A DNA stretch of 64,000 nucleotides. Origin: CAWHQZ01 sp963831645 (GTDB lineage: Bacteria > Pseudomonadota > Alphaproteobacteria > Rhizobiales > Aestuariivirgaceae). The notes beneath the pieces were generated by a model. The model made no database searches, had not been told where the DNA came from, and saw nothing but the letters and a program-made list of their open reading frames with translations. This document shows, piece by piece, positions 1 to 8,665 of the stretch (positions are counted from its first letter, which is position 1; each line of letters opens with the position of its first letter). The translations under genes were made by a program, and so were the position numbers. The stretch spans positions 744,001 through 808,000 of the forward strand of contig CAWHQZ010000017.1 of NCBI GenBank assembly GCA_963831645.1, in the 5' to 3' direction.

Positions 1-935
1 ACGTGCAGATCTTCAAGCACGGGCTGAAGAGCTACCGCGACCTGCCGGTCCGGCTCGCCGAGTTCGGGGCGGTGCATCGCTATGAGCCGTCGGGCGCTCT
101 GCACGGGCTCATGCGGGTGCGCGGCTTCACTCAGGACGATGCGCATGTCTTCTGCACGGAAGAGCAGCTGGCGGAGGAATGCCTCAAGATCAACGACCTC
201 ATCCTCTCGGTCTATGCGGACTTCGGCTTCAGAGAGTTTACGATCCGGCTGGCGACACGCCCGGAAAAGCGGGTCGGCACGGATGCGATGTGGGACCATG
301 CCGAAGACGTGCTCGGCGGTCTGCTCAAGCAGATCGCCGCATCATCCAACGGCCGCATCGAAACGGGCGTCAATCCCGGCGAGGGCACGTTCTATGGGCC
401 GAAGTTCGAATACACGCTCAAGGATGCGATCGGCCGCGAATGGCAATGCGGTACGACCCAGATCGACTTCAACATGCCAGAGCGCTTCGGAGCCTTTTAT
501 GTCGATGCGGAAAGCCATAAGCGGATGCCGGTGATGGTGCACCGGGCGATCTGTGGTTCCATGGAGCGATTCCTGGGCATCCTCATCGAGCATCATGCGG
601 GAGTGTTCCCGCTGTGGCTGGCGCCGCGCCAGATCGTGGTGGCCACCATCGTATCGGAGGCAGACGCATATGCGCGCAGCGTGGCTGAGAATTTCGTGCA
701 CGCCGGTCTGCGGGCCGAGACGGATTTGCGCAACGAGAAGATAAACTACAAAGTGCGCGAGCACTCGCTCGCCAAGGTGCCGGTGATGCTGGTGGTCGGC
801 AAGCGCGAGATGGAAGAGCGCACAGTGAACGTGCGCCGCCTGGGCGCCAAAGAGCAGACGTCGATGAAGCTGGATGAGGCGATCGGGACGTTGCGGACGG
901 AAGCTACGCCTCCTGACGTCGGGCGATCGAAGTGA
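1..935 (+). CDS. thrS: Threonine--tRNA ligase, C-terminal part (cut by window edge)
   Basis: Class II aminoacyl-tRNA synthetase that charges tRNA-Thr in the cytoplasm. The visible ~311 codons are the last part of the catalytic domain plus the anticodon-binding domain. Motif 2 is seen in HRYEPSGALHGLMRVRGF and motif 3 in HRAICGSMERFLGILIEH; the C-terminal ~95 residues (from FPLWLAPRQIVV) form the HGTP anticodon-binding fold. The reading frame is already open at the first base (codons ..HVQIFKHGLKSYRDLP), so the true start lies outside the window. The frame is intact to the stop. About 240 bp without a gene follow. Confidence 0.97.
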   Translation, partial: VQIFKHGLKSYRDLPVRLAEFGAVHRYEPSGALHGLMRVRGFTQDDAHVFCTEEQLAEECLKINDLILSVYADFGFREFTIRLATRPEKRVGTDAMWDHAEDVLGGLLKQIAASSNGRIETGVNPGEGTFYGPKFEYTLKDAIGREWQCGTTQIDFNMPERFGAFYVDAESHKRMPVMVHRAICGSMERFLGILIEHHAGVFPLWLAPRQIVVATIVSEADAYARSVAENFVHAGLRAETDLRNEKINYKVREHSLAKVPVMLVVGKREMEERTVNVRRLGAKEQTSMKLDEAIGTLRTEATPPDVGRSK

Positions 936-1177
936 TTTCAAGATGACCTTCGACTGCCTTCGATTCCCGGCTCCTGGCCAAGGGCATTCGACGTCCCCGT
1001 CAAACTTCTTCGTCGGCGCCGGTTTGCGCGCCGTGATCGATTTTTGGCTGCCGGGAGTCGACGCGGCAATCGGTTGCTTAATTTTCGGTTAACGCCGCCG
1101 CTCACAATTGCCGCGATATTGACATTCCGGGCGCCTTCCTCCAGCAGTGACAAGCACTTGGCGGCAAATCTCTCAAC

Positions 1178-1771
1178 ATGGCTACCCACCGTCTGAACGA
1201 CGCAAGTTCCGCTCTCAACCTGCTCGCCACCCGCAAGTCTGCTTCGGTCAAAGCCATGGGCGATCCCGGTCCGAACGAGCAGGAGCTGCAACGAATTTTG
1301 ACCATCGCGGTCCGTGTTCCGGATCACGGAAAGCTCGCGCCATGGCGGTTCATCCTCATTGCCGGAGAGGCGAGGGAGGAGTTCGGCGCGCTGCTGGCTC
1401 GGCGCTGGCAAACACTTCATCCGGGCCATGGAGAGGAGGCGCTGGCCTTTCAGCGTGGCCTACCGCTGCGGGCTCCTGTCATGCTGGCCCTCGTCTCGCG
1501 TGCTGCGCCCCACCCCAAGATTCCGGAGTGGGAGCAGCAGCTGTCGGCGGGCGCTGTAGGGCAGAACATCCTGCTCGCGGCCGCCGCACTGGGCATCGGC
1601 TGCCAGTGGAACACCGACTGGTTCGCCTACGACAGCCACATCGCCGGCGAGCTAGGCCTCGACGCCAATGAACGGATCGCCGGCTTCTTCTATCTCGGTC
1701 GGCCGCGCGAGCCGCTCGAGGATCGACCGCGTCCCGACTTTGCCCGGCTCCTCACCCGGTGGGCGAGGTGA
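1178..1771 (+). CDS. Nitroreductase family protein
   Basis: Predicted FMN-dependent NAD(P)H oxidoreductase of the nitroreductase fold, 197 aa. The N-terminal stretch LLATRKSASVKAM and the APWRFILIAGEAR stretch correspond to the FMN-binding segments, and QNILLAAAALGIGCQW is the usual second FMN-contacting helix. It resembles the small YdjA-like branch; the natural substrate cannot be told. The stop overlaps the next start (TGA 1769-1771, ATG 1771-1773), so it is probably the first gene of a three-gene set with the HAD phosphatase and the flavin reductase-like protein. Only a weak ribosome binding site is seen before the ATG. Confidence 0.85.
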   Translation: MATHRLNDASSALNLLATRKSASVKAMGDPGPNEQELQRILTIAVRVPDHGKLAPWRFILIAGEAREEFGALLARRWQTLHPGHGEEALAFQRGLPLRAPVMLALVSRAAPHPKIPEWEQQLSAGAVGQNILLAAAALGIGCQWNTDWFAYDSHIAGELGLDANERIAGFFYLGRPREPLEDRPRPDFARLLTRWAR

Positions 1772-2481
1772 TGGCCCGCTCGGTCAAGGGTTTGCTGTTC
1801 GACAAGGACGGGACGCTCATCGACGTGATGGGAACGTGGCTGCCTGTATATCGCGAGATGTTGCAGGAGACCTTTCCCGACCGCCATGACATCTGGGAGC
1901 GGATCATGGCGCAATCCGGCTATGATGCTGAAACCGGAAACTTCAGGGCGAACTCACCCCTGGCTTCGGGAACGACCGGCGACCTCGTCGATCTGTGGTG
2001 GCCGGGGCTCGATCAGGCCGACAGGCAAACGCGCATCGGCATGGTCGACGAGGAATTCAGGAACCGATCGGTAAGGCACCTGAGAACCTTCTTTCCGCTC
2101 GAACCGCTGCTGGGCGAGCTCAAGGCGCGGAACATGAAGCTCGGTGTCGCCACCAACGACAGCGAGGCCTCGGCTCGGACCCACATCGAGTGCCTCAACA
2201 TCAGGCGCCTCGTCGACTTCGTGGCCGGTTACGACTCGGTCAGGTATCCGAAACCGGCCGGCGACATGGTGCACGCTTTCTGCAGCGCCTGCGGGATCGA
2301 ACCGGCGGAAGTAGCGGTCGTCGGCGACAATCCGCACGATATTGAAATGGGCCGCGCCGCGGGAGCCGGACTCGTGCTCGCGGTGTTGACCGGGAACGGC
2401 AGCCGCAGTGACTTCGCGGGAAGGGCGGACGCGGTGCTCGACAGCATTGCCGATCTGCCAGCCTATCTCGACGATCGCTGA
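1771..2481 (+). CDS. HAD-family phosphatase (phosphoglycolate phosphatase-like)
   Basis: Haloacid dehalogenase hydrolase, probably acting on a small phosphorylated metabolite. Motif I is DKDGTL (nucleophile D plus acid/base D), motif II VATND, the motif III lysine lies in YPKPAGDM, and motif IV is VVGDNPHDIEMG; an alpha-helical cap lies between motifs I and II. The start chosen is the ATG overlapping the upstream stop; an in-frame GTG at 1759 would add four residues. Its own stop overlaps the next ATG (2479-2483), so the three genes are translationally coupled. Substrate unknown. Confidence 0.88.
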   Translation: MARSVKGLLFDKDGTLIDVMGTWLPVYREMLQETFPDRHDIWERIMAQSGYDAETGNFRANSPLASGTTGDLVDLWWPGLDQADRQTRIGMVDEEFRNRSVRHLRTFFPLEPLLGELKARNMKLGVATNDSEASARTHIECLNIRRLVDFVAGYDSVRYPKPAGDMVHAFCSACGIEPAEVAVVGDNPHDIEMGRAAGAGLVLAVLTGNGSRSDFAGRADAVLDSIADLPAYLDDR

Positions 2482-3077
2482 TGTTCTACGACGCGATCGC
2501 CAACGATCACGGCCTGCCCAACGATCCGTTCAAAGCTCTGGTGGCGCCGCGGCCGATCGGCTGGATCTCGAGCCTGGCGAAGGACGGCGTCGCCAATCTC
2601 GCGCCTTACAGCTTCTTCAATGCAGTCGCCGAAACGCCCCACTACATCGTCTTCGGCTCGGGAGGGCGCAAGGACTCGGTCAGGAACATCGGGGAAACAG
2701 GAGAGTTCGCCGTCAATCTCGCGACTTGGGAACTGCGCACGGCCATGAATGCATCCTCGGCGGAAGTGCCGCATCAGATCGACGAGTTCGAGCTCGCCGG
2801 ACTGAGCCGGGCGCCGTGCCGAAAAATCAAAACCCCGCGAGTGGCCGCTTCGCCCGCCAATCTGGAATGCCGGCTGTTCCGGATCGTCGATCTTCCGGGT
2901 GATGACGGGACCGTCGACGACCACCTGGTCATCGGCCGGGTCGTGGCAATTCACATCGCCGACCGCTTCATCGAGAACGGCCGCGTCGACACGGCGGCAA
3001 TGAAGCTGATCGCACGTCTGGGCTACAGCGAATACGCAACGGTCACCGAGGCCTGGCGCATGCGCCGGCCGGGTTAG
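2481..3077 (+). CDS. Flavin reductase-like FMN-binding protein
   Basis: Member of the DIM6/NTAB flavoprotein family (flavin reductase-like domain), 198 aa. APRPIGWISSL near residue 22, the NLAPYSFFNAV stretch and NIGETGEFAVNL are the family's typical FMN-binding segments. Such proteins either reduce free flavin for a partner monooxygenase or act as flavoproteins themselves; no partner oxygenase is adjacent. It is coupled by a 1-base overlap to the HAD gene and is the last gene of the set. Confidence 0.87.
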   Translation: MFYDAIANDHGLPNDPFKALVAPRPIGWISSLAKDGVANLAPYSFFNAVAETPHYIVFGSGGRKDSVRNIGETGEFAVNLATWELRTAMNASSAEVPHQIDEFELAGLSRAPCRKIKTPRVAASPANLECRLFRIVDLPGDDGTVDDHLVIGRVVAIHIADRFIENGRVDTAAMKLIARLGYSEYATVTEAWRMRRPG

Positions 3078-3106
3078 GGCGTTGATGCGAAAACCGCGAG
3101 ACTCGG

Positions 3107-3709
3107 CTACGCCAGCTTCACGCCGGACTGCACCCAGGAGCGCTTCATTGCGGCCAGCGATCCGCCGATGTCGATCGCCCGGCAGGCGCTTTCGAGGACG
3201 GTGACCTCAAAGCCGAGCTTGCGTGCGTCGAGGGCGGAGAAGCCGACGCAGAAATCGGTCGCAAGGCCGGTGAGCACCAGGCTCTTGATGCCCCGCTCGT
3301 GCAGATATCCCGCGAGTCCGGTCGGTGTCTTCCGGTCGTTTTCGAAAAATGCGGAATAGCTGTCGATGTGCTTGCGGAATCCCTTGCGGATCACGAGCTG
3401 TGCCTTGCTCACGTCGAGATGAGGGTGAAGGTCGGCTCCAAAAGTGCCCTGAACGCAGTGATCCGGCCACAGCGTCTGCTTGCCGTGGGCAACGTCGATG
3501 GTTTCGAAGGGCTCGCGGCCTTGGTGTTGCGAGGCGAACGAGGAATGATCGGCGGGATGCCAGTCCTGCGTCACGACTACATGTTCGTAGTCCGCCACGA
3601 GCTGGTTGACCAAGGGGATGACCTGCTCGCCGCCGGGCACCGCGAGCGCGCCGCCCGAACAGAAATCGTTCTGCACGTCAGTCACCAGCAGAGCCTGATG
3701 GAGCGGCAA
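3107..3709 (-). CDS. pncA: Nicotinamidase / isochorismatase-family amidase
   Basis: Hydrolyses nicotinamide to nicotinate in NAD salvage. Catalytic triad residues are visible: Asp in LLVTDVQNDFCSGGALAV, Lys in VIRKGFRKHIDSYSAF, and Cys in LTGLATDFCVGFSALDA; the metal-binding DWHPADHSSF motif is intact. About 200 aa, as expected. The frame stays open to 3793 inside the upstream gene, but homology begins at a TTG (3707-3709) giving MPLHQALLVTDVQNDF, which lies just after the CitE stop; this start is inferred. Downstream member of a minus-strand MaoC-CitE-pncA string. Confidence 0.9.
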   Translation of the reverse strand: MPLHQALLVTDVQNDFCSGGALAVPGGEQVIPLVNQLVADYEHVVVTQDWHPADHSSFASQHQGREPFETIDVAHGKQTLWPDHCVQGTFGADLHPHLDVSKAQLVIRKGFRKHIDSYSAFFENDRKTPTGLAGYLHERGIKSLVLTGLATDFCVGFSALDARKLGFEVTVLESACRAIDIGGSLAAMKRSWVQSGVKLA

Positions 3710-3719
3710 CGGGGTGGCC

Positions 3720-4565
3720 TCACGATTTCGGCGCGCGGGCGAGAAGGCGCTCGGCGCGCCTGAGATGTGGCACATCGAGCATGTCGCCATCAAGCCCGAT
3801 GACGCCTCGATTGCCGGCGGCGGCGAACGCGTCGATGATGCGCCGCGCCCGGGTAAGGTCGGCCTGAGCCGGTGTGAAGATCCGGTTGATGACGTGTACC
3901 TGGTCAGGGTGAATGGCGAGCTTGCCGGTAAAGCCGTCGCGCGCCGCCTCCCTGGCTTCGGCCTCGAGCCCCGTCAGGTCGCGGAAGCGGGTATAGACGG
4001 CGTCGATCGGCTCTACTTTCGCATTGCGGGCGCCGAGCAGGCACAGAGCGCGGGCGAGGCGATAGGGCTCGGTGTATCGGCCGTCGGCATCGCGGTTGCC
4101 GGAAGCTCCGAGTTCACTCGCCAAATCTTCTCCTCCCCACGCGAGAGCCACAAGGCTTGGGCCGGCCGAAGCGTAGCTTGCCATCGCCAGCAGAGAGGCG
4201 GCCGTCTCGGTGGCGATGGCGAGGATCGGCAGGTCCTCGCCGGCGAGTCTTGCCAGGGCTGCGACATCCTCGCCGGCGCGCGGCTTGGGCAAGACGAGGC
4301 CGTCAGGCCTGCACCGGCGCAGCGCCTCGAGGTCGGCTTCAAGATGCCCGGACCGCAACGCGTTCACGCGCACGAAACATGCCTTCGCCCCGCGATCGGC
4401 GAGCGCTCCGGCGACGATCTGGCGGGCACTATCCTTGGCCTGCGGGGCTACGGCATCCTCGAGATCGAGAATGATCACGTCGGCCTCGCTGTTCATCGCC
4501 TTGGCGATCTTGCGCTCGCTATCGCCCGGCACGAAGAGCAGGGACCGCATGGCGGTCGCGGTCAT
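3720..4565 (-). CDS. HpcH/HpaI aldolase / CitE-like CoA-ester lyase
   Basis: Citrate-lyase-beta-like TIM-barrel enzyme that cleaves a 3-hydroxyacyl-CoA such as malyl-CoA or citramalyl-CoA (exact substrate uncertain). It opens MRSLLFVPGDSERKIAKAM, with DVIILDLEDAV (metal/CoA region), CFVRVNAL, LVLPKP, IETAASL-type glutamate (ATETAASLL) and GKLAIHPDQV near the C-terminus. The ATG at 4563-4565 overlaps the MaoC stop (ATGA), so the two are coupled. Pairing with a MaoC hydratase suggests a hydration/cleavage pair in acyl-CoA metabolism, as for mesaconyl-CoA hydratase with a malyl/citramalyl-CoA lyase. Confidence 0.88.
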   Translation of the reverse strand: MTATAMRSLLFVPGDSERKIAKAMNSEADVIILDLEDAVAPQAKDSARQIVAGALADRGAKACFVRVNALRSGHLEADLEALRRCRPDGLVLPKPRAGEDVAALARLAGEDLPILAIATETAASLLAMASYASAGPSLVALAWGGEDLASELGASGNRDADGRYTEPYRLARALCLLGARNAKVEPIDAVYTRFRDLTGLEAEAREAARDGFTGKLAIHPDQVHVINRIFTPAQADLTRARRIIDAFAAAGNRGVIGLDGDMLDVPHLRRAERLLARAPKS

Positions 4566-5020
4566 GAGGTGGCGGGACGCTTGCGCATCATCACCTGCCG
4601 GCGGCATTCGGCGACGAGTGTGCCGTCGTGCTTGTAGGCGCGATGGTGGAACTCCACGATGCCTGCTTCCGGACGCGACCGGCTTTCGCGCTTGCTGGCG
4701 ATTTCGGTCGTCACGCGGATCGTATCGCCGTGAAACAACGGAGCCGGAAACCTGACCTCGGTCATGCCGAGGTTGGCGATGATCGTTCCGACCGTCAGGT
4801 CGTTGACCGAGATTCCGACCATGAGCCCAAGCGTGAACAGGCTGTTCATCAGCGGCTGGCCGAACTCGGTCTTGCTGGCAAAGTGCCTGTCGAGGTGCAG
4901 CGGCTGCGGATTCATGGTGAGAGTGGAAAACAACACGTTGTCCGTCTCCGTGACGGTACGGGTTATCGGATGGGCGTAGGTGCGCCCTTGTTCAACCTCC
5001 TCGAACCAAAGACCTGCCAC
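4562..5020 (-). CDS. MaoC-family acyl-CoA hydratase
   Basis: Hot-dog-fold enoyl-CoA hydratase, 152 aa. The hydratase motif is recognisable around NPQPLHLDRHFASKTEFGQP, with the catalytic Asp/His-type region followed by LMNSLFTLGLMVGISV; FPAPLFHGDTIRV is the usual second conserved segment. Coupled by an ATGA overlap to the CitE-like lyase. Substrate not determinable; a mesaconyl-CoA or methylmalyl-CoA type reaction is an inference from the partner. First gene of the minus-strand unit; ~265 bp separate it from the divergent receiver gene. Confidence 0.87.
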   Translation of the reverse strand: MAGLWFEEVEQGRTYAHPITRTVTETDNVLFSTLTMNPQPLHLDRHFASKTEFGQPLMNSLFTLGLMVGISVNDLTVGTIIANLGMTEVRFPAPLFHGDTIRVTTEIASKRESRSRPEAGIVEFHHRAYKHDGTLVAECRRQVMMRKRPATS

Positions 5021-5285
5021 GAACTTCGCCTTCTACCTGTTCACGTTCCTGTTTACGCCCGCCGGGTAAGCCCTTGAAGAGGTTTGCCGATGAAATCGCC
5101 GCGGGTAAGTCGCGTCACAATGCGAGTCCACAGAATCATTGCGTCCTTTCATTCTAATTCCGGCGGTGGCGGTAAAGCATTGAATGATTTGGGTATTGTA
5201 TGCCGTGATGAGACGGTTGACGGCATTAACGGGCGATTAACCATCGCAGCGCAGGACTTGGCGTGGGACGAGCGAGGGGCAGCGA

Positions 5286-5675
5286 ATGAACTTCGAGGAC
5301 CGCATCCTGATGACCCAATGCCTGATCATAGCCGCAGACCCCGGCGATCGCGAGCAGCTCATGCATCTTTTCAAACCATACGGCTTCGAACTGTCGCTGG
5401 TCGAGAACGCGCATGATGCACTGCTTCTCGCCCGCCGACGGCTTCCCGAGATCGTGGTGATGCCGGAGAATATCGAGGGTGCCGACAGCTATGAATTCCT
5501 CCAGCGGCTCTGCCGAGTTCCGCAATTCAGGACCGCCAAAGTGCTGGTATATGCCGATCGCGCCGACGCAGGCTCGATCGGGAGGGCCATCTGGGGCGGG
5601 GCCTCCGAGTGCTTTCTGAAGCCGTTCGACGCGAGCATCATCGATCTCAAGCTGCGACAGGTCGGCGCTCTATAG
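5286..5675 (+). CDS. Atypical response-regulator receiver domain protein
   Basis: Stand-alone receiver-fold protein of 129 aa. The beta1 region reads CLIIAADPGDREQLMHLF and the conserved lysine is present in ECFLKPFDASI. The phospho-acceptor position is lost: where receivers have ..V-M-D-.. this has EIVVMPENIEGAD, so the Asp is replaced by Pro, and the Thr/Ser switch position in KVLVYADRADAG is also not conserved. It therefore probably works without phosphorylation. A good Shine-Dalgarno (GAGGGG) precedes the ATG. No kinase neighbour. Confidence 0.8.
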   Translation: MNFEDRILMTQCLIIAADPGDREQLMHLFKPYGFELSLVENAHDALLLARRRLPEIVVMPENIEGADSYEFLQRLCRVPQFRTAKVLVYADRADAGSIGRAIWGGASECFLKPFDASIIDLKLRQVGAL

Positions 5676-5710
5676 TGCGCCTATCGGCGCCCGAAGTCGG
5701 ACACTTCGCC

Positions 5711-5745
5711 ACAAAAAACAAGATGCCGGACCAACAGGGTCCGGC
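5711..5745 (-). terminator. Rho-independent terminator of nadK
   Basis: On the minus strand a perfect 8-bp stem GCCGGACC / GGTCCGGC with a 5-base loop (5725-5745) is followed by a T-rich run (TCTTGTTTTTTGT, 5724-5711). It lies about 105 bases past the nadK stop, the correct orientation for ending that transcript. Confidence 0.85.
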
Positions 5746-5850
5746 ACCCACTCGTTACCGCCGACCACGAGGGGTCGGTACGCAACTCACTAGGCGCAAG
5801 ATAGCCGCGCCTGATTAATGCTTCGCTAAATGGATGGCGTTCGGCGCGGA

Positions 5851-6618
5851 TCAGAAGCCGAACTGCTCGGAAAGCACTCGCTCGGCCAGCGTATGGTTCC
5901 GGTCGAACATGAGGTTTGCGGAAATGGATGTATCCTCGGCGATATCGACCGTGCGGACGTTGCGAATCTCGGAGTGATCGGCGACGGCTGCGACCGGGCG
6001 TTTCTCGTGCTCCTGTACGACAATGCGCACTTTGGCCTCGCGCGGCAAAATGGCGCCGCGCCACCGCCGCGGCCTGAAGGCGCTGATCGGCGTCAGGGCG
6101 AGCAGCTGCGAGCTTATCGGCAGGATCGGTCCGTGCGCAGATAAATTGTATGCCGTCGATCCGGCCGGCGTCGAAACCAGAATGCCGTCGCAAATAAGCT
6201 CGCCAATTCGTTCCTTACCGTCGACGGCGATCGCCAATTTGGCCGCCTGGTAGGTCTGCCGGAGCAGCGAAACCTCGTTGAACGCGGAGGCCCGGTGCCG
6301 GCGGCCTCCGGCATCGACGGCAATCATGCGCAATGGATGAATCACCGTGACTTCGGCCTCCGCAAGGCGCTCGATGAGTCCATCCTCCCTGTAGTCGTTC
6401 ATGAGGAAGCCAACCGAGCCGCGGTTCATGCCGAAAATGGGCGTGCCGCGAGAGGCATACTTGTGCAGCGTGTGCAGCATCAGCCCGTCCCCGCCCAGCG
6501 CCACAATGACCGTGGCGGAGACCGGCTTGACCGTTCCGTAGCGGCGCGCGAGCAGCTTTACCGCGGCTCTTGCCTCAGGGGCATCGGAGGCGACGAATGC
6601 TATGGCCGGTTGCTTCAT
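5851..6618 (-). CDS. nadK: NAD kinase
   Basis: Phosphorylates NAD to NADP with ATP in the cytoplasm. The diagnostic GGDG motif (VALGGDGLMLHTLH) is near residue 43, the NE motif in AFNEVSLLR near residue 117, and the glycine-rich CDGILVSTPAGSTAYNLSA segment near residue 145. Length 255 aa, as in alphaproteobacterial enzymes. Complete, single frame, followed by its own terminator. The start ATG lies ~90 bp from the divergent DUF1636-cobU genes. Confidence 0.96.
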   Translation of the reverse strand: MKQPAIAFVASDAPEARAAVKLLARRYGTVKPVSATVIVALGGDGLMLHTLHKYASRGTPIFGMNRGSVGFLMNDYREDGLIERLAEAEVTVIHPLRMIAVDAGGRRHRASAFNEVSLLRQTYQAAKLAIAVDGKERIGELICDGILVSTPAGSTAYNLSAHGPILPISSQLLALTPISAFRPRRWRGAILPREAKVRIVVQEHEKRPVAAVADHSEIRNVRTVDIAEDTSISANLMFDRNHTLAERVLSEQFGF

Positions 6619-6706
6619 GTGAGGCAGATTGACAGAGCCCGTGATCTTTCACATTGACTGGGCAAGACAGTCAATCGCCAGCCGAACATACTGCGAGCCA
6701 CCGTTA

Positions 6707-7081
6707 ATGCGTGAAATCGTCTTCTGCATCACCTGCCGATTCAGCGACGCAGAGCCCAAGGGACCTGACGGGCGGACGGGCGGGGAGACGCTGGCTGCGG
6801 AGATGGAGAAGCTGTTGCGCGACCGCGGTCGCGGCGACGTCAAGGTGGCTCGCCAGGCCTGCTTGTGGTCGTGCCTGCGGCATTGCAACGTTCTGTTTCG
6901 GGATGACCAACGTTATTCCTTCGTAGCCGGAGACCTGACCCCGTCGCGCGCAACGGCGGAGGCAATGCTCGCCTGGTTCGATCTGCATGGACAAAGTGAA
7001 ACCGGCGAGATCCCGTTCCGCTGCTGGCCGCAGGGGATGCGGGGTCACTTCATCGCCCGCATACCTCCTGTCCGGCCATGA
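6707..7081 (+). CDS. DUF1636 family protein (predicted metal-binding, cobalamin-associated)
   Basis: Small protein, ~124 aa, of the DUF1636 family, often found beside cobalamin genes; biochemical function unknown. Two cysteine pairs are seen: FCITC near the N-terminus and ACLWSCLRHC in the middle, suggesting metal or Fe-S binding. The homology begins at MREIVFCITCRF, so the ATG at 6707 is preferred to the upstream in-frame ATG at 6629. It overlaps cobU (ATG 7078, stop 7081), so the two are probably co-translated. Confidence 0.8.
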   Translation: MREIVFCITCRFSDAEPKGPDGRTGGETLAAEMEKLLRDRGRGDVKVARQACLWSCLRHCNVLFRDDQRYSFVAGDLTPSRATAEAMLAWFDLHGQSETGEIPFRCWPQGMRGHFIARIPPVRP

Positions 7082-7590
7082 GGCGGAGCGTGCTGGTGCT
7101 CGGCGGTGCGCGCTCGGGAAAGAGCCGCTACGCTGAACGTCTTGCCGCACAGCATTGCGGCGAGCGCGTCTATGTCGCGACCGCCGAGGCCGGCGATGAG
7201 GAAATGCGACAGCGCATAACGGATCATCGCGACAGGCGCGGGGAGGGCTGGCGGACGGTCGAGGAGCCGCTTCGTCTATTGGAGGTCCTGGCCCGCGAAG
7301 CCGTCGCCGGGCGATTTGTGCTCGTCGACTGCCTGACCCTGTGGATCAGCAACCTCATCGGGAAGGGTGATGATGCAGCCCGCGAAGTGGAAGCGCTCGC
7401 CGGGCTTCTCGGCGAACTCGAGGGAACGATCGTGATCGTATCCAACGAAGTGGGCCTCGGGATCGTGCCGGAAAACGCCTTGGCGCGGCGCTTTCGCGAT
7501 GCGGCCGGGCTCGCCAATCAATGCATCGCCGAGGCAGCCTCGGAGGTCGTGTTCATGGCGGCAGGTCAGCCGCTCAAGCTCAAGGGCTGA
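7078..7590 (+). CDS. cobU: Adenosylcobinamide kinase / guanylyltransferase
   Basis: Bifunctional nucleotide-loop assembly enzyme (CobU/CobP) that phosphorylates adenosylcobinamide and transfers GMP to it. P-loop LGGARSGKSRYAE at residues 8-20, the conserved YVATAEAGDEEM stretch, the His of ITDHRDRRGEGW that receives GMP in this family, and VSNEVGLGIVPEN near residue 120. 170 aa, typical length. Its 3' end overlaps the convergent cobD end by 11 bp. Confidence 0.95.
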   Translation: MRRSVLVLGGARSGKSRYAERLAAQHCGERVYVATAEAGDEEMRQRITDHRDRRGEGWRTVEEPLRLLEVLAREAVAGRFVLVDCLTLWISNLIGKGDDAAREVEALAGLLGELEGTIVIVSNEVGLGIVPENALARRFRDAAGLANQCIAEAASEVVFMAAGQPLKLKG

Positions 7591-8548
7591 AAATGGCGCC
7601 CAGCCCCGCGAGCAGGGCGAGCAGCAGCATCGCCCGGCCTTGCAGCTGGATGCCGTCATGAATGTGACTGGTGGTAAGCAGGTTGCTACCGCGGCCAAAC
7701 CAGGGAAGGTCGACCTTCCTGCCTGCATAGAAACGCGGCCCGCCCAGGCGAACACCAAGCGCCCCGGCAAACGCGGCCTCCGGCCAGCCTGCATTCGGCG
7801 AGGTGTGCTTGCGTGCGTCACGCAGCATGAACTGCAGGGCATCGGCGCCGCGGGCCGGACTGGTGAGCGATGCCGCCGCCGCGATGAGAAGTCCGGTCAG
7901 CCGCGATGCCGGCAGGTTCATGAGGTCATCGAGCCTGGCCGATGCCCAGCCGAAGTCGATGTACCGGGGCGACCGGTGGCCGATCATGCTGTCGGCGGTA
8001 TTGACGGCCTTGTAGACAGCGATGCCGGGCAGGCCGAACAGACACAGCCAGAACGCCGGCGCAACGACGGCATCGGATGAATTTTCCGCGAGGCTCTCGA
8101 GTGCTGCTCGAATGACGCCGCTTTCGTCGAGTGCTGCAGAATCGCGACCGACGATTTGGCTTACCGCGAGCCTGCCCTCATCGAGGCTCTTGTCGAGACC
8201 ATCGGCGACCGCAAGCACAAAGCGGCGCAAATCGTGCTGGGCGAGAAACGGAGTTGCGAGGAGCGCCTCGGCAACCCAGCCGTAGGGAAGGGAACGCAAT
8301 CCCCACGCCACCGGCACGGCGATGATGAGAACGAAAGCAAGTACGACGATGATAGCGAAGACGCCTTTGGTGACGTCGATGAACCGCGCCGAAGGCGTGC
8401 GATGAATTCCCCGATCCATGAACGAGAGAAGAGCGCCGATCCACTGTACCGGGTGTCCGATGCTGCGTTGAAAAAAACTCGGGTAGCCGATGAAGCGCTC
8501 GACGAGCAGCGCCGCAAAAGCCATCTGGAAGGTCAGTGACAGCGACAT
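7580..8548 (-). CDS. cobD: Adenosylcobinamide-phosphate synthase (CbiB type)
   Basis: Membrane enzyme attaching the aminopropanol arm to adenosylcobyric acid. Several hydrophobic segments (N-terminus, residues ~60-90, ~170-185, ~220, C-terminal ~310). Conserved stretches: GHPVQWIGALL, SLAENSSDAVVAPAFW and KAVNTADSMIGHR, all typical of CbiB/CobD. 322 aa, intact. About 117 bp without a gene separate it from the upstream cobQ. Confidence 0.95.
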   Translation of the reverse strand: MSLSLTFQMAFAALLVERFIGYPSFFQRSIGHPVQWIGALLSFMDRGIHRTPSARFIDVTKGVFAIIVVLAFVLIIAVPVAWGLRSLPYGWVAEALLATPFLAQHDLRRFVLAVADGLDKSLDEGRLAVSQIVGRDSAALDESGVIRAALESLAENSSDAVVAPAFWLCLFGLPGIAVYKAVNTADSMIGHRSPRYIDFGWASARLDDLMNLPASRLTGLLIAAAASLTSPARGADALQFMLRDARKHTSPNAGWPEAAFAGALGVRLGGPRFYAGRKVDLPWFGRGSNLLTTSHIHDGIQLQGRAMLLLALLAGLGAIFSP

Positions 8549-8665
8549 TGGCTGACCTTCTCAATCGCAAACCTGGCGGGAGCGATATTGTGGACGCTGA
8601 CGTGGACACTGATGCCCTTCTTTTTGTCCAGCATGCTTACTCACCCGGTGCGAGCCTGAAGGTCA

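Noticed and set aside
3714..4637. 307-codon plus-strand open frame
   Set aside because: Mirror of the CitE-like lyase gene; the minus strand has family motifs and coupled neighbours.
6619..6706. Possible cobalamin riboswitch before DUF1636-cobU
   Set aside because: Only ~90 bases between divergent starts and none of the B12-box blocks is present.
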